Part shown: positions 15,630 through 22,327 of the stretch, piece by piece | Layout: the number at the start of each line of letters is the position of its first letter | Position numbering within the stretch: the first letter of the stretch is position 1 | NCBI GenBank assembly: GCA_019241495.1 | Contig: JAFAWZ010000103.1 | Coordinates: forward strand, 1-23,967 | Reading direction: 5' to 3' | Length of the DNA: 23,967 nt | DNA from: Acidimicrobiales bacterium | GTDB lineage: Bacteria; Actinomycetota; Acidimicrobiia; Acidimicrobiales; Palsa-688 | Notes under the pieces: generated by a model | The model's database searches: none | Told to the model about the DNA's origin: nothing | What the model saw: only the letters and a program-made list of their open reading frames with translations | Translations under genes and position numbers: made by a program

Positions 15630-15698
15630 CGGGTGCACCCGCCGCGGGACCGCCTGCGACGGCCACGAGCCGGGCGGCGCCGGCGCCTCCTCTCGTGG
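15630..15698. repeat. Palindrome and hairpin downstream of nitroreductase
   Basis: The 237-bp gap 15579-15815 holds no gene. CGGGTGCACCCG (15630-15641) is a perfect 12-bp palindrome, possibly an operator. CCACGAG (15663-15669) pairs with CTCGTGG (15692-15698) around a GC-palindromic core, and could act as a terminator for the nitroreductase although no T tract follows. Confidence 0.4.
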
Positions 15699-15711
15699 AT
15701 CTCACGGCCGC

Positions 15712-15750
15712 GCCATTGACTCAGGCCATTGACTCAGGCCATTGACTCAG
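15712..15750 (+). repeat. Three perfect tandem copies of a 13-bp repeat
   Basis: GCCATTGACTCAG is repeated at 15712-15724, 15725-15737 and 15738-15750. Each copy contains TTGACT, similar to a -35 hexamer. A TANNNT box (TAAGCT, 15760-15765) follows, but at a 12-bp spacing from the nearest copy, so it is not a standard promoter. The repeats could bind a regulator of the small helical protein gene at 15816, or be a short variable repeat. Confidence 0.7.
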
Positions 15751-15775
15751 GAGCGAGCGTAAGCTCGGCTCACAA

Positions 15776-15802
15776 CCTAGAAGGGCCACCACCCTAGAAG
15801 GG
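15776..15802 (+). repeat. Two copies of CCTAGAAGGG before the small gene
   Basis: CCTAGAAGGG occurs at 15776-15785 and 15793-15802, a 17-bp period. The second copy contributes the purine-rich AGAAGGGGG that serves as ribosome binding site for ATG 15816. The duplication may be regulatory or accidental. Confidence 0.5.
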
Positions 15803-15815
15803 GGTACTTGAGACG

Positions 15816-16097
15816 ATGAGTTTGCTGGACAAGGTAAAGACGCAGGCCGCCCAGGTAGCCGAGAAAGCCCAAGAGGCGGGCAAGGCCGGTCAGGCCAAGC
15901 TCGAGGAGGCACAGGCCAAGCGGAAGGTCGACGGCATGTTCCGGGAGCTCGGAGCGGCCGTCTACGCGGAGCGTACCGGCAAGACCGGCGCCGACCCGAC
16001 GGTGATCGATCGCCTGGTCGGTGAGATCAAGACTTTCGAGGCCGAGCACGGCGCCGCTGGCTCGACACCGGGGACAGGCGGGGGTTCAGTCTCCTAG
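15816..16097 (+). CDS. Small helical hypothetical protein
   Basis: This 93-residue protein is rich in Ala, Lys, Glu and Gln over residues 1-40 (LLDKVKTQAAQVAEKAQEAG), forming a likely amphipathic helix or coiled coil. It is followed by FRELGAAVYAERTG and a second helix VIDRLVGEIKTFEAEHG, then a Gly/Ser/Thr tail. It has no signal peptide. I recognise it only as a type of small conserved actinobacterial protein of unknown function. AGAAGGGGG lies about 11 nt before the ATG. Its stop overlaps the end of the convergent rhodanese gene by 12 nt. Confidence 0.72.
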   Translation: MSLLDKVKTQAAQVAEKAQEAGKAGQAKLEEAQAKRKVDGMFRELGAAVYAERTGKTGADPTVIDRLVGEIKTFEAEHGAAGSTPGTGGGSVS

Positions 16098-16469
16098 CTC
16101 GAGGGCCCGCCACGCCTGGAAACCACCGACCAGGTCGGTCACGTCCAGCAGGCCGAGGTCCTTCAACCCGGCGGCCGCCAGAGTCGACGCGTAGCCCTCG
16201 TCGCAAACCACAACTACCCGCCGCCCTGGCTCGTCCATCTCGGAGAGCCGGTGCGGGCAGGTCGGGTCGAGGCGCCATTCGAGCACGTTCCTTTCCACCA
16301 CCACCGCACCCGGCAGGTCACCGTCCCGGGTCCTCAGCGCGCTGGCCCGGGTGTCCACCACCAGCGCCCCGGCCGCCAGCTCGGCGGCCAAGCCGGCCGC
16401 CTCGACGCGCGGCGCGATGCGTTGGCGGGCGACGGCCAAGGCCCGGTCGATAGCCGGCTGGTCGCTCAC
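16086..16469 (-). CDS. Rhodanese-like sulfurtransferase domain protein
   Basis: This 127-residue protein is a single rhodanese domain: ALVVDTRASALR (36-47), DLPGAVVVERNVLEW, and the active-site loop with C89 (VVVVCDEGYAS), then GLLDVTDLVGGFQAW. It may carry persulfide sulfur. The start is GTG 16469, overlapping the stop of the cysteine dioxygenase gene as GTGA, so the two are translationally coupled and probably work in the same cysteine sulfur pathway. The upstream extension of the frame to 16889 is a shadow of the dioxygenase gene. Confidence 0.87.
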   Translation of the reverse strand: MSDQPAIDRALAVARQRIAPRVEAAGLAAELAAGALVVDTRASALRTRDGDLPGAVVVERNVLEWRLDPTCPHRLSEMDEPGRRVVVVCDEGYASTLAAAGLKDLGLLDVTDLVGGFQAWRALELGD

Positions 16470-17014
16470 GAGCGATATGCCGGATGGGCGGGCCGCGGCG
16501 GGACGATTCCGGCCGGCTCGCCCTCGACGGATCTGGTGATCACGCGCCGTCCCCCCTCGTCGAAGAAGCTCATCGTCTCCAGCGGGGGAGAATACACATG
16601 GACGCTGAGCGCCGGGGCGTCGCCCGCGAGCACGTCGTGGATGACCCCGGTGGGGATCGACACGAGGGTCCCCGGAGTGACACCCCGGGTCCTCTGCAAC
16701 CCGGCGTGCCAGCGCAGCTCGGTGAGCTCGCCGCTCACGACCGTGAAGACCCCCTTGGACCGGCCGTGGTCGTGAGGGTCGACGCCGGTCTCTCGAGGCC
16801 AGTGCAGCAACCACGCGTCGTACTCGTCGGTCGTGAGGAAGCGCAGGCTGGTTCGGAACAATGGGTCCTCGACCAGGAACGGCCTCCACTGGTCAACGTC
16901 TCGCGCCAGCTGTAGAGCCACTTCGGCCAGCCGGCGCGATGACACCCGTGTCCTGTGCACCGCTGTTCTGTGAGCCCTGATCGGCATCAGCCCGCCGGTG
17001 GTCGTGTTCGCCAT
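16466..17014 (-). CDS. Cysteine dioxygenase family protein
   Basis: This 182-residue cupin should oxidise cysteine to cysteine sulfinate with O2 and Fe(II). The iron ligands are visible as H81 and H83 (DPHDHGRSKG) and H126 (PTGVIHDV), with Y141 in the usual VHVYSPP segment. Length and motifs match bacterial CDO, though 3-mercaptopropionate or other thiols could be the substrate. ATG 17014 has TAGGCT 7 nt upstream and no Shine-Dalgarno, indicating a leaderless start; Met10 (16987) is a less likely alternative. It forms a coupled pair with the rhodanese gene. A longer frame to 17260 would cross the tRNA gene. Confidence 0.9.
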   Translation of the reverse strand: MANTTTGGLMPIRAHRTAVHRTRVSSRRLAEVALQLARDVDQWRPFLVEDPLFRTSLRFLTTDEYDAWLLHWPRETGVDPHDHGRSKGVFTVVSGELTELRWHAGLQRTRGVTPGTLVSIPTGVIHDVLAGDAPALSVHVYSPPLETMSFFDEGGRRVITRSVEGEPAGIVPPRPAHPAYRS

Positions 17015-17021
17015 GGGGGAA

Positions 17022-17027
17022 AGCCTA
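17022..17027 (-). promoter_or_regulatory. -10 box for leaderless cysteine dioxygenase transcript
   Basis: TAGGCT on the reverse strand lies 7 nt before ATG 17014. The region beyond it (17028-17060) is locally AT-rich, as expected of a promoter. Confidence 0.5.
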
Positions 17028-17118
17028 GACCAATATTCGACTATTCCGATCGGATTTATAGCCTTCGGCTGTTCCGCCCCGGGTGCTCGTCGGTCGATCA
17101 CTAGGCTAGACGCCCTCA

Positions 17119-17203
17119 GGAGGGATGGCAGAGCGGCCGAATGCGAAGCTCTTGAAAAGCTTTGGGATGCAAGTCCCCGTGGGTTCAAATCCCACTCCCT
17201 CCG
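17119..17203 (+). tRNA. tRNA-Ser(TGA)
   Basis: An 85-nt class II tRNA. The acceptor stem pairs GGAGGGA (17119-17125) with TCCCTCC (17196-17202), with G as discriminator. The anticodon stem AAGCT/AGCTT encloses the loop CTTGAAA, with anticodon TGA at 17153-17155, reading UCA-type serine codons. CCA is not encoded. Its last 27 bases are identical to those of tRNA-Ser(CGA). Integrase B begins 90 bp after it, the classical arrangement for insertion at a tRNA 3' end. Confidence 0.95.
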
Positions 17204-17204
17204 C
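17177..17204 (+). other. Candidate attachment core (attL side) of element B
   Basis: The T arm and acceptor 3' half of tRNA-Ser(TGA) is the expected integration core because integrase B lies directly downstream. The same 28 bases recur exactly at 5200-5227 in tRNA-Ser(CGA). The matching copy at the far end of element B is not in the window, so the core limits are inferred. Confidence 0.5.
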
Positions 17205-17252
17205 TGGTCAGAGGCACTTTTTGTCTCTCGACCACCTCTCTTCGATGAAGTG

Positions 17253-17273
17253 ACGGCCATAATACGGCCATAA
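17253..17273. repeat. Two direct repeats of ACGGCCATAA upstream of integrase B
   Basis: ACGGCCATAA occurs at 17253-17262 and 17264-17273, an 11-bp period, 20-40 nt before the integrase start. The copies lie between the tRNA and the gene and overlap the expected -35 area. They could be arm-type sites for integrase or excisionase, or an operator. Confidence 0.5.
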
Positions 17274-17279
17274 ATCTGA

Positions 17280-17285
17280 TAGCAT
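17280..17285 (+). promoter_or_regulatory. -10 box for leaderless integrase B transcript
   Basis: TAGCAT lies 7 nt before ATG 17293, with no Shine-Dalgarno. It mirrors the arrangement in front of integrase A. Confidence 0.5.
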
Positions 17286-17292
17286 TCTTGCC

Positions 17293-18546
17293 ATGCGGGG
17301 GAGCGTCCGATCCCGAGGCGACGACAACTGGCAGGTGCGGGTTTCGCTCGGCCGCGACCCTGCTACTGGCAAGTACGAGTACGCCACCAAGTGGATCCAC
17401 GGCACGAAGCGGGATGCGCAGCGAGCCGCCGCCGCGCTCGTCGCCGAGGTCGAACGTGGGAGCCATCGCACCCAGCCCGGCCGGCACTCCGTCGCCGAGC
17501 TACTCGACGAGTGGATGGCGCACATCGAGGCGCAGGGTCGGGCCGCCACCACCATGGCGAGGTACCGCTCGGCCATCCTCGCCAACATCAAGCCCCATCT
17601 CGGATCCCTCGCCGTCAACAAGGTGGGCCCCGCTGACCTTGATCGCTTCTACGGCAAGCTGACCAGGGCCGGGCTCGGACCCCTCAGCGTTCGCAAGAGC
17701 CATGCCATCCTGTCGGCCGCGTTCAACCAGGCGGTTAAGTGGGGATGGCTCGACCTCAACCCGGTGCTGCGCGCCTCACCGCCGTCGACCCGCGGTGGTG
17801 AGATCCACCCGCCGTCGCGACAGGAGCTTCAGCAACTGCTCAAGGCCTGCGCTGAGTCTCACGAAGAGCTCGGCAGCCTGATCTTCGTCGCCGCCACATC
17901 GGGGGCGCGGCGGGGCGAGTTGTGCGGGCTCCGATGGAGCGACCTTGACCTCGACCTGGCCACGATGACTATCTCGCGATCAATCTCCGACGCCGGCCGG
18001 GAGGTGGCCGTCAAGGACACGAAGACACACCAGGCCCGCAGGATCGCCCTGGACGCGGCGACGGTTAGCGTCCTTCAATCGCAGAGGGAGCGAGTAGTTG
18101 CCCGGGCCGAGGCGGCAGGGCTGAAATTGGCCCCGTCGGCATACGTCTGGTCGCAGGAGTTGGATGCCTCAGTCGCCTACCGACCGGATCGGGTGACGGG
18201 CACCTTCCGTACGCTCCGCGACCGACTGGATCTGAAGCACATCACGTTCCACTCGCTCCGGCACTTCACCGCGACCCAGCTCGCCGCGGGAGGGGTGAGC
18301 ATCCGCACCATCGCGGGGCGGCTCGGACACGCCAACCCCGGCATCACCCTACGGACCTATGCCCACTTCCTCGACGCCGCCGATCGGGAGGCTGCGGACG
18401 CTCTCGGAGTGGCTCTGGCCGGTCTTCAGCCTGCCTCGGACTCCGCGACCAGGCGACCGATCGCTTCCTCCAAGGCCCGACGCGGGACGACGAGCCGGCG
18501 CCCGAGCCGCACAGATGGCAGCTCGCGCCGCGCCACCAAGTCGTAG
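17293..18546 (+). CDS. Tyrosine recombinase / integrase of element B
   Basis: This 417-residue integrase should recombine element B with the tRNA-Ser gene. Residues 1-65 look like an AP2-like arm-binding part (SVRSRGDDNWQVRVSLGRD), 66-155 like the core-binding domain, and 175-375 form the catalytic domain with R206 (SGARRGE), H320 and R323 (FHSLRH), H346 (GRLGHA) and Y356 (RTYAHF). All catalytic residues are present. The last 40 residues (378-417) are a low-complexity Arg/Ser/Thr tail that lies antisense to the xis gene. It shares domain layout and several motifs with integrase A but is clearly divergent in sequence. Confidence 0.95.
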   Translation: MRGSVRSRGDDNWQVRVSLGRDPATGKYEYATKWIHGTKRDAQRAAAALVAEVERGSHRTQPGRHSVAELLDEWMAHIEAQGRAATTMARYRSAILANIKPHLGSLAVNKVGPADLDRFYGKLTRAGLGPLSVRKSHAILSAAFNQAVKWGWLDLNPVLRASPPSTRGGEIHPPSRQELQQLLKACAESHEELGSLIFVAATSGARRGELCGLRWSDLDLDLATMTISRSISDAGREVAVKDTKTHQARRIALDAATVSVLQSQRERVVARAEAAGLKLAPSAYVWSQELDASVAYRPDRVTGTFRTLRDRLDLKHITFHSLRHFTATQLAAGGVSIRTIAGRLGHANPGITLRTYAHFLDAADREAADALGVALAGLQPASDSATRRPIASSKARRGTTSRRPSRTDGSSRRATKS

Positions 18547-18635
18547 GCCAAGTCGCGGGAGATCCCCAGCAGACTGCCGGCCTCTTCGACGCTGAGGGCC
18601 AGGCGGTCGCGAAGAGGCACTTCTTCGGTGCTCAT
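18426..18635 (-). CDS. xis: Excisionase (Xis), helix-turn-helix
   Basis: This 69-residue protein has the excisionase winged-helix pattern: LSVEEAGSLLGISRDLAYDLV (14-34), ELPSVRLGRRLVVPRRALEEAI (38-59). It should bind near the attachment site and bias the integrase to excision. ATG 18635 overlaps the repSA stop as ATGA. Its 3' half overlaps the integrase gene by 121 nt in the opposite direction, an unusually large tail-to-tail overlap that could couple expression of int and xis through antisense transcripts. Confidence 0.9.
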   Translation of the reverse strand: MSTEEVPLRDRLALSVEEAGSLLGISRDLAYDLVARRELPSVRLGRRLVVPRRALEEAIGRLVAESEAG

Positions 18636-20053
18636 CGTTCTGCGTCCTCCTCGACTTGTCGGGCGAGCGTTCGGTTCTCTGCCAGATCCGATGCGATGGT
18701 GGCCGCGTACACCGCTTCGCCTTCCGAGTAGCCCCGGCCGGCGTATGTCCAGTGGCCCGCGACGATGACGTTGTCAGCGTCCTCGGCTCCGATCCCGTGC
18801 GCACGCAGCATCTCGTCTGTACGCCACCGGCGACGGGCGGATCGGAGAGCAGCCAAGGTCGTTGAGTATCGCCTCGACTTGGTCGAGAAGTGCCCACGGA
18901 AGCCGAGCATGTGAGCCCAGGGCCGGAGGCGTAGGTGTTCGAGTGAGGGTTGGCCTCCGAGGGACCAGCACGTGTCGATCATCACCCGGGCGTGAGGGGT
19001 GATCTGCAGCGAGTCGAGGTCGTACCTCATGCCGGTCCCGTGGCAGGGGCGACAGCGCGCTGCCTCCGTTCCCGGCAGCCGGCCAAGGCCGGCACAGTCC
19101 CGGCAGGCCAGGGGATAGTCGACGGTCCCGGCAGTCCCTGCACCTTTGGTGGCGTATTTGGCGATGTACCCGGCCACTTGGGTGTCGGTCATCATGTCGC
19201 CGTCGACGGTCCGAAGGTCGAGCTGCTCCCCCCACACCACCGGCCGGAAGATCGGGAGCGGTGCGATCACTTGCGCCGATTGCGCAGCCGAGTGGACGGC
19301 GTCGGTCAGGACGTCCGCCGTTGCTCCGGCCGGCGGTTCGTCACCGGGCTGTGGTCCGTCGAGCCGGAAGACGGCGTGGAAATGAATCAGCCCGCGGGCC
19401 TGGAACTCGGCGACCTTGGCGACGGACACTCGACCGAGGTGAGGCCAGGCGCGCTGGCTGATCCCCAGCGACCGCGCCGACTGCCGATTGGCGAGCTGGA
19501 CGGTGCGGGGCCACAGGCGGGTGACCAGTGCGTTCCAGATGACTGCGTTCGGATAGTCGTACGTGGTCGGGTCGAGCGGCTGGCCCAGCAGGAGATCGTC
19601 CGGGCTGTGCCGGACGTGGCATTGGACAGTCCCATGAGGGTGGCAGCGGCCGTAGCGTCCGGCCTGTGTCTCCAGGAAGTGGTGAACGGGCCCGAAGCTC
19701 GGTGCAGTCAAGGTGGCGAAGACACGTGCGTGGTTGCGTACGGAGTTCGGAACGTTCTTTCCTCCGACGAGCCCAGCCCGGATCAGTTGGTAGGTGTCTG
19801 CCCGGTACGTTTCGGAGCAGGTGCGGCACCGGCTGGCCCGTCGGTTGCCGCAGGCGACCAGGAGCCGGCCCTCGTCCCGCTGGCGAAGAACCTCTCCGGT
19901 GCTCACGTCCAGCGTCCTGGACTCTCCCCAGAGGTGGATCGGGTTGGCGCAACCGCCGGTCGCCCGCACCATAGACAGCCACTCGCCGAAGCCCTCCTTC
20001 GACGCCACCTCCACGAGGTCGGCGTAGAGATCGGGACCGATAGCCCGGCTCAT
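18632..20053 (-). CDS. repSA: RepSA-like rolling-circle replication initiator
   Basis: This 473-residue initiator should nick the element's origin for rolling-circle replication after excision. It has an HUH motif HFH at 224-226 (LIHFHAVFRLDG) and a downstream Y-motif YIAKYATK (296-303), the catalytic pair of HUH initiators. Cysteine pairs suggest zinc binding: CRTC at 76-79 and CRDC-C-CRPC around 317-337. Start ATG 20053 overlaps the translocase stop as ATGA; extension to 20326 is a shadow of that gene. It is full length for the family. The origin itself is not identified. Confidence 0.92.
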   Translation of the reverse strand: MSRAIGPDLYADLVEVASKEGFGEWLSMVRATGGCANPIHLWGESRTLDVSTGEVLRQRDEGRLLVACGNRRASRCRTCSETYRADTYQLIRAGLVGGKNVPNSVRNHARVFATLTAPSFGPVHHFLETQAGRYGRCHPHGTVQCHVRHSPDDLLLGQPLDPTTYDYPNAVIWNALVTRLWPRTVQLANRQSARSLGISQRAWPHLGRVSVAKVAEFQARGLIHFHAVFRLDGPQPGDEPPAGATADVLTDAVHSAAQSAQVIAPLPIFRPVVWGEQLDLRTVDGDMMTDTQVAGYIAKYATKGAGTAGTVDYPLACRDCAGLGRLPGTEAARCRPCHGTGMRYDLDSLQITPHARVMIDTCWSLGGQPSLEHLRLRPWAHMLGFRGHFSTKSRRYSTTLAALRSARRRWRTDEMLRAHGIGAEDADNVIVAGHWTYAGRGYSEGEAVYAATIASDLAENRTLARQVEEDAER

Positions 20054-21432
20054 TCCCCACCGCCGTTCGTGGACGGGCCACCAGCCGGGATCCGGCGAAG
20101 GTGCTGAAAGTGGCTGACGAGATGTCCTGCATCGTGCTCGCTGACGAACGGCGCACGGACACGGTGGTACCCAGCTCGATCCGGTCGACGGAGGACGGCA
20201 ACTCCAGTCCACTGTCGACCGATCAGCTCGGTCGGGGCCATCTCGGGATAAAGGCGAATGTCGTCCCCGAGGGCGGCTACGGCCCCGTCCATCGTTCGCA
20301 CACCGAAGCTGAGTCCGACCTGGCACACATCCCGGATCGCTGTAGGGATGGCGTCGGCCGTCTGCTTCTGGGTGACGAAGATGGTAAGGAATCCTCTGGA
20401 CCGGCCCTCCTTGGCCAGCTTGGTCAGGTACCAGATGTTCGACTCGCAGGCCTCCCGGTCGGCCCGGCTCGCCGCGCTGGCGTAGGTGTGACTCTCGTCG
20501 ACGACGACTACGACGAGCGGGCAGTCCTCGCTCGGGCCCGCGTCCCAGAACTGAGCGGTCCCTCGGTTGCTACGGAGCCAGGCTGATCGGGCTCGCATCG
20601 TTTCGTAAAGCGAGGTGAGCAGCCGGTTGGCCCTGGCCAGGTCGTCTCCAGCCATTGCGAAGCACCGGTCGGCGAGCTGCCCGTAGTCGCCGTCGAATGG
20701 GTCGCCAACCTTGCCGTCGAGCACGGCTATCTGCACGGCAGGGTGGGGAGCGAGTTGGCAGAGCCACCACCGCTGGAGGGAGGTCTTGCCGGTGCCGGGT
20801 ACGCCGGCGACGGTGACCCCCGACAGGTTGGACAGCGGGAGGAACACCGTTTCGCCCTCGTCGTCGACACCGACGTGCAGCGACCAATCGGCGATCGGCC
20901 GACCGTCCGGCCTGACCGCCCACGGCGCAGCCAGCGGGTCCCGGAGCAAGCCTCGAAGGCAGAGCAGTCCAGGGCGGTCCTGGCGGACTTCGACGCGGAT
21001 GCAGCCCCACGCGTTGGCCAGGTGCCCGGCCATCTTGGTTACCTGGTCGAGGCCTACGCCGGGCAGGGTCTGCATGTAAGCCCGCAGCCCGTTGGGCATC
21101 GGCTGGAACTGGATGTGGGGGTAGTAGGTCTTCGGTGGTAGTGCTTGACCTGTCCAGAACTGGCGGCGGTGACGGGTGGTGTCGTCGACGAGGACTAGCC
21201 CGAGGTTCTGGGAATCCCATGGCCAACGGGCAGCTATCGAGGCCACCCAGCGGCGGATGGCTCGTTCGGTGTCGGGCATCTTCGGTCGGTGGTTGCGGCG
21301 CCAGCGCCGGTACCCAACGGACACGAGCAGGATCACCAGGCCCAGGAGGCAGGCCCAGGTCACCATCGGTACCCACGCCGGTACCGGCACGTGGACGCTC
21401 GGGGTGGCACCGGCGCTGGCGCCGGGGGTCAC
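20050..21432 (-). CDS. FtsK/SpoIIIE-like DNA translocase (AICE transfer protein, TraB-type)
   Basis: This 460-residue ATPase likely pumps double-stranded DNA between mycelial or dividing cells during conjugation. A single membrane helix is predicted at 22-41 (PMVTWACLLGLVILLVSVG) followed by a basic stretch. The motor has Walker A GVPGTGKTS (210-218), the trailing WWLCQLAPHPAVQIAVLDGK, Walker B LVVVVVDES (306-314) and the sensor-like FLTIFVTQKQTADAIPTAIR. Start GTG 21432 overlaps the preceding stop as GTGA. The N-terminal membrane part is short compared with chromosomal FtsK. Confidence 0.9.
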   Translation of the reverse strand: MTPGASAGATPSVHVPVPAWVPMVTWACLLGLVILLVSVGYRRWRRNHRPKMPDTERAIRRWVASIAARWPWDSQNLGLVLVDDTTRHRRQFWTGQALPPKTYYPHIQFQPMPNGLRAYMQTLPGVGLDQVTKMAGHLANAWGCIRVEVRQDRPGLLCLRGLLRDPLAAPWAVRPDGRPIADWSLHVGVDDEGETVFLPLSNLSGVTVAGVPGTGKTSLQRWWLCQLAPHPAVQIAVLDGKVGDPFDGDYGQLADRCFAMAGDDLARANRLLTSLYETMRARSAWLRSNRGTAQFWDAGPSEDCPLVVVVVDESHTYASAASRADREACESNIWYLTKLAKEGRSRGFLTIFVTQKQTADAIPTAIRDVCQVGLSFGVRTMDGAVAALGDDIRLYPEMAPTELIGRQWTGVAVLRRPDRAGYHRVRAPFVSEHDAGHLVSHFQHLRRIPAGGPSTNGGGE

Positions 21433-21824
21433 GGCTGGGACTCCGCGCAGACTCGGGCCCAGGCCCGGCAGGCGAGGAGGGTCTCGTGGTCGTTGAGGTT
21501 CCGGAAGATGTTCTCCAGGCACCAGTTGTGCTGCACGCCGGCCAGGTACAGGGCCATCAGGAGGATTTGGTAGGCGCCCTGGTCGTGCCAGTCGTCCAGG
21601 TCGATCCGACCCCAGTCGATGTAGGCGACCTCGGCCTCGCCGACCCGGAGAACCCGGATGGCGAAGAGGAACTCGTCTTCCTCCAGCCAGGTTCCGTGCT
21701 CGACGATCAACTGCGTGGCTGCCCTGACCGACACGTGGGTCCCCTCGGCCCCGGCGAGCAGTGCGGCCTTGAGGTCTTCGGTGTCCAGGTCGCAGGCGTT
21801 GAGGGTCTCAAAGGTGGCCGCCAT
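21429..21824 (-). CDS. Hypothetical AICE accessory protein
   Basis: This 131-residue acidic protein has no family I can name with certainty. It has no signal peptide. Segments include LDTEDLKAALLAGAEGTHVS, WLEEDEFLFAIRVLRVGEAE and DDWHDQGAYQILLMALYLAG, a mostly helical layout. Its ATG (21824) overlaps the upstream stop as ATGA and its stop overlaps the translocase start as GTGA, so it is made together with the transfer and replication proteins. The position suggests a transfer, copy-control or immunity accessory. Confidence 0.75.
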   Translation of the reverse strand: MAATFETLNACDLDTEDLKAALLAGAEGTHVSVRAATQLIVEHGTWLEEDEFLFAIRVLRVGEAEVAYIDWGRIDLDDWHDQGAYQILLMALYLAGVQHNWCLENIFRNLNDHETLLACRAWARVCAESQP

Positions 21825-22159
21825 CACGCAGCCGCCTTCGTTCCGGCCAGGCCACCTTCGACCTTGACCGACTTGGCCCGGACCATGACTCCCGAGCGGC
21901 CGTTCTTCTCCCACGTGACCGCCACCATCTCCTCGGGGATGATCACGGTGCCGATGCCGATGTTCTTCGGGAAGCCGCCCTCGGGAAGGGTCAGCTGGAT
22001 CGTCTCGGCCCGGCTGGTACCGATGATGGTGACGTCCAGGCTCCACAGGGGCTGCTTCGTGTTGCGATCCAGCATCGGCTGGCCGTCGCGCTCCTGGGCG
22101 GTGGGCTCGCCCACCACCAGGACCTTGATCCTTCTGTCGTCAACGGGGATCACTCGCAT
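21824..22159 (-). CDS. SCO3933-family regulatory-like small protein
   Basis: This 111-residue protein resembles the small first genes of Streptomyces AICE replication operons annotated as SCO3933 family: MRVIPVDDRRIKVLVVGEPT, DRNTKQPLWSLDVTIIG, and KNGRSGVMVRAKSVKVE. It is a beta-rich, single-domain protein without a membrane segment. Its biochemical role is not established; regulation or single-strand DNA handling are possible. A strong GAAAGGA lies 7 nt before ATG 22159, the only clear Shine-Dalgarno in this operon. That indicates it is the operon's first gene, with the four following genes coupled to it. Confidence 0.75.
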   Translation of the reverse strand: MRVIPVDDRRIKVLVVGEPTAQERDGQPMLDRNTKQPLWSLDVTIIGTSRAETIQLTLPEGGFPKNIGIGTVIIPEEMVAVTWEKNGRSGVMVRAKSVKVEGGLAGTKAAA

Positions 22160-22269
22160 TGTTGGTTCCTTTCTCTGCGGACCGGCCGAACCTCGACTCG
22201 CAGCCCACGGAGGTGATTGAACGACGAGGGCCCGGGACGCCGTAACCTCGCCCCGGGACGGCTGCCTAG

Positions 22270-22308
22270 ACGTCTCTGACTGCGGCAAAACGTCCCCAAA
22301 ACGTCCCT
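22270..22308. repeat. ACGTCYC repeats in the divergent control region of element B
   Basis: AAAACGTCCC occurs at 22287-22296 and 22298-22307 (11-bp period, one helical turn), and a related ACGTCTC begins at 22270. They sit 20-58 bp before the HTH-DUF5919 gene, in the 168-bp gap to the leftward operon (22160-22327). They are good candidates for the binding site of that regulator. The rest of the gap shows nothing else. Confidence 0.55.
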
Positions 22309-22327
22309 GTGGTGCAAAGATGGCGGG

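Noticed and set aside
13896..15638. A 580-residue reverse open frame opposite pheA and the nitroreductase
   Set aside because: It is the antisense shadow of two genes with clear catalytic motifs, and its composition is Arg/Gly/His-rich with no domain.
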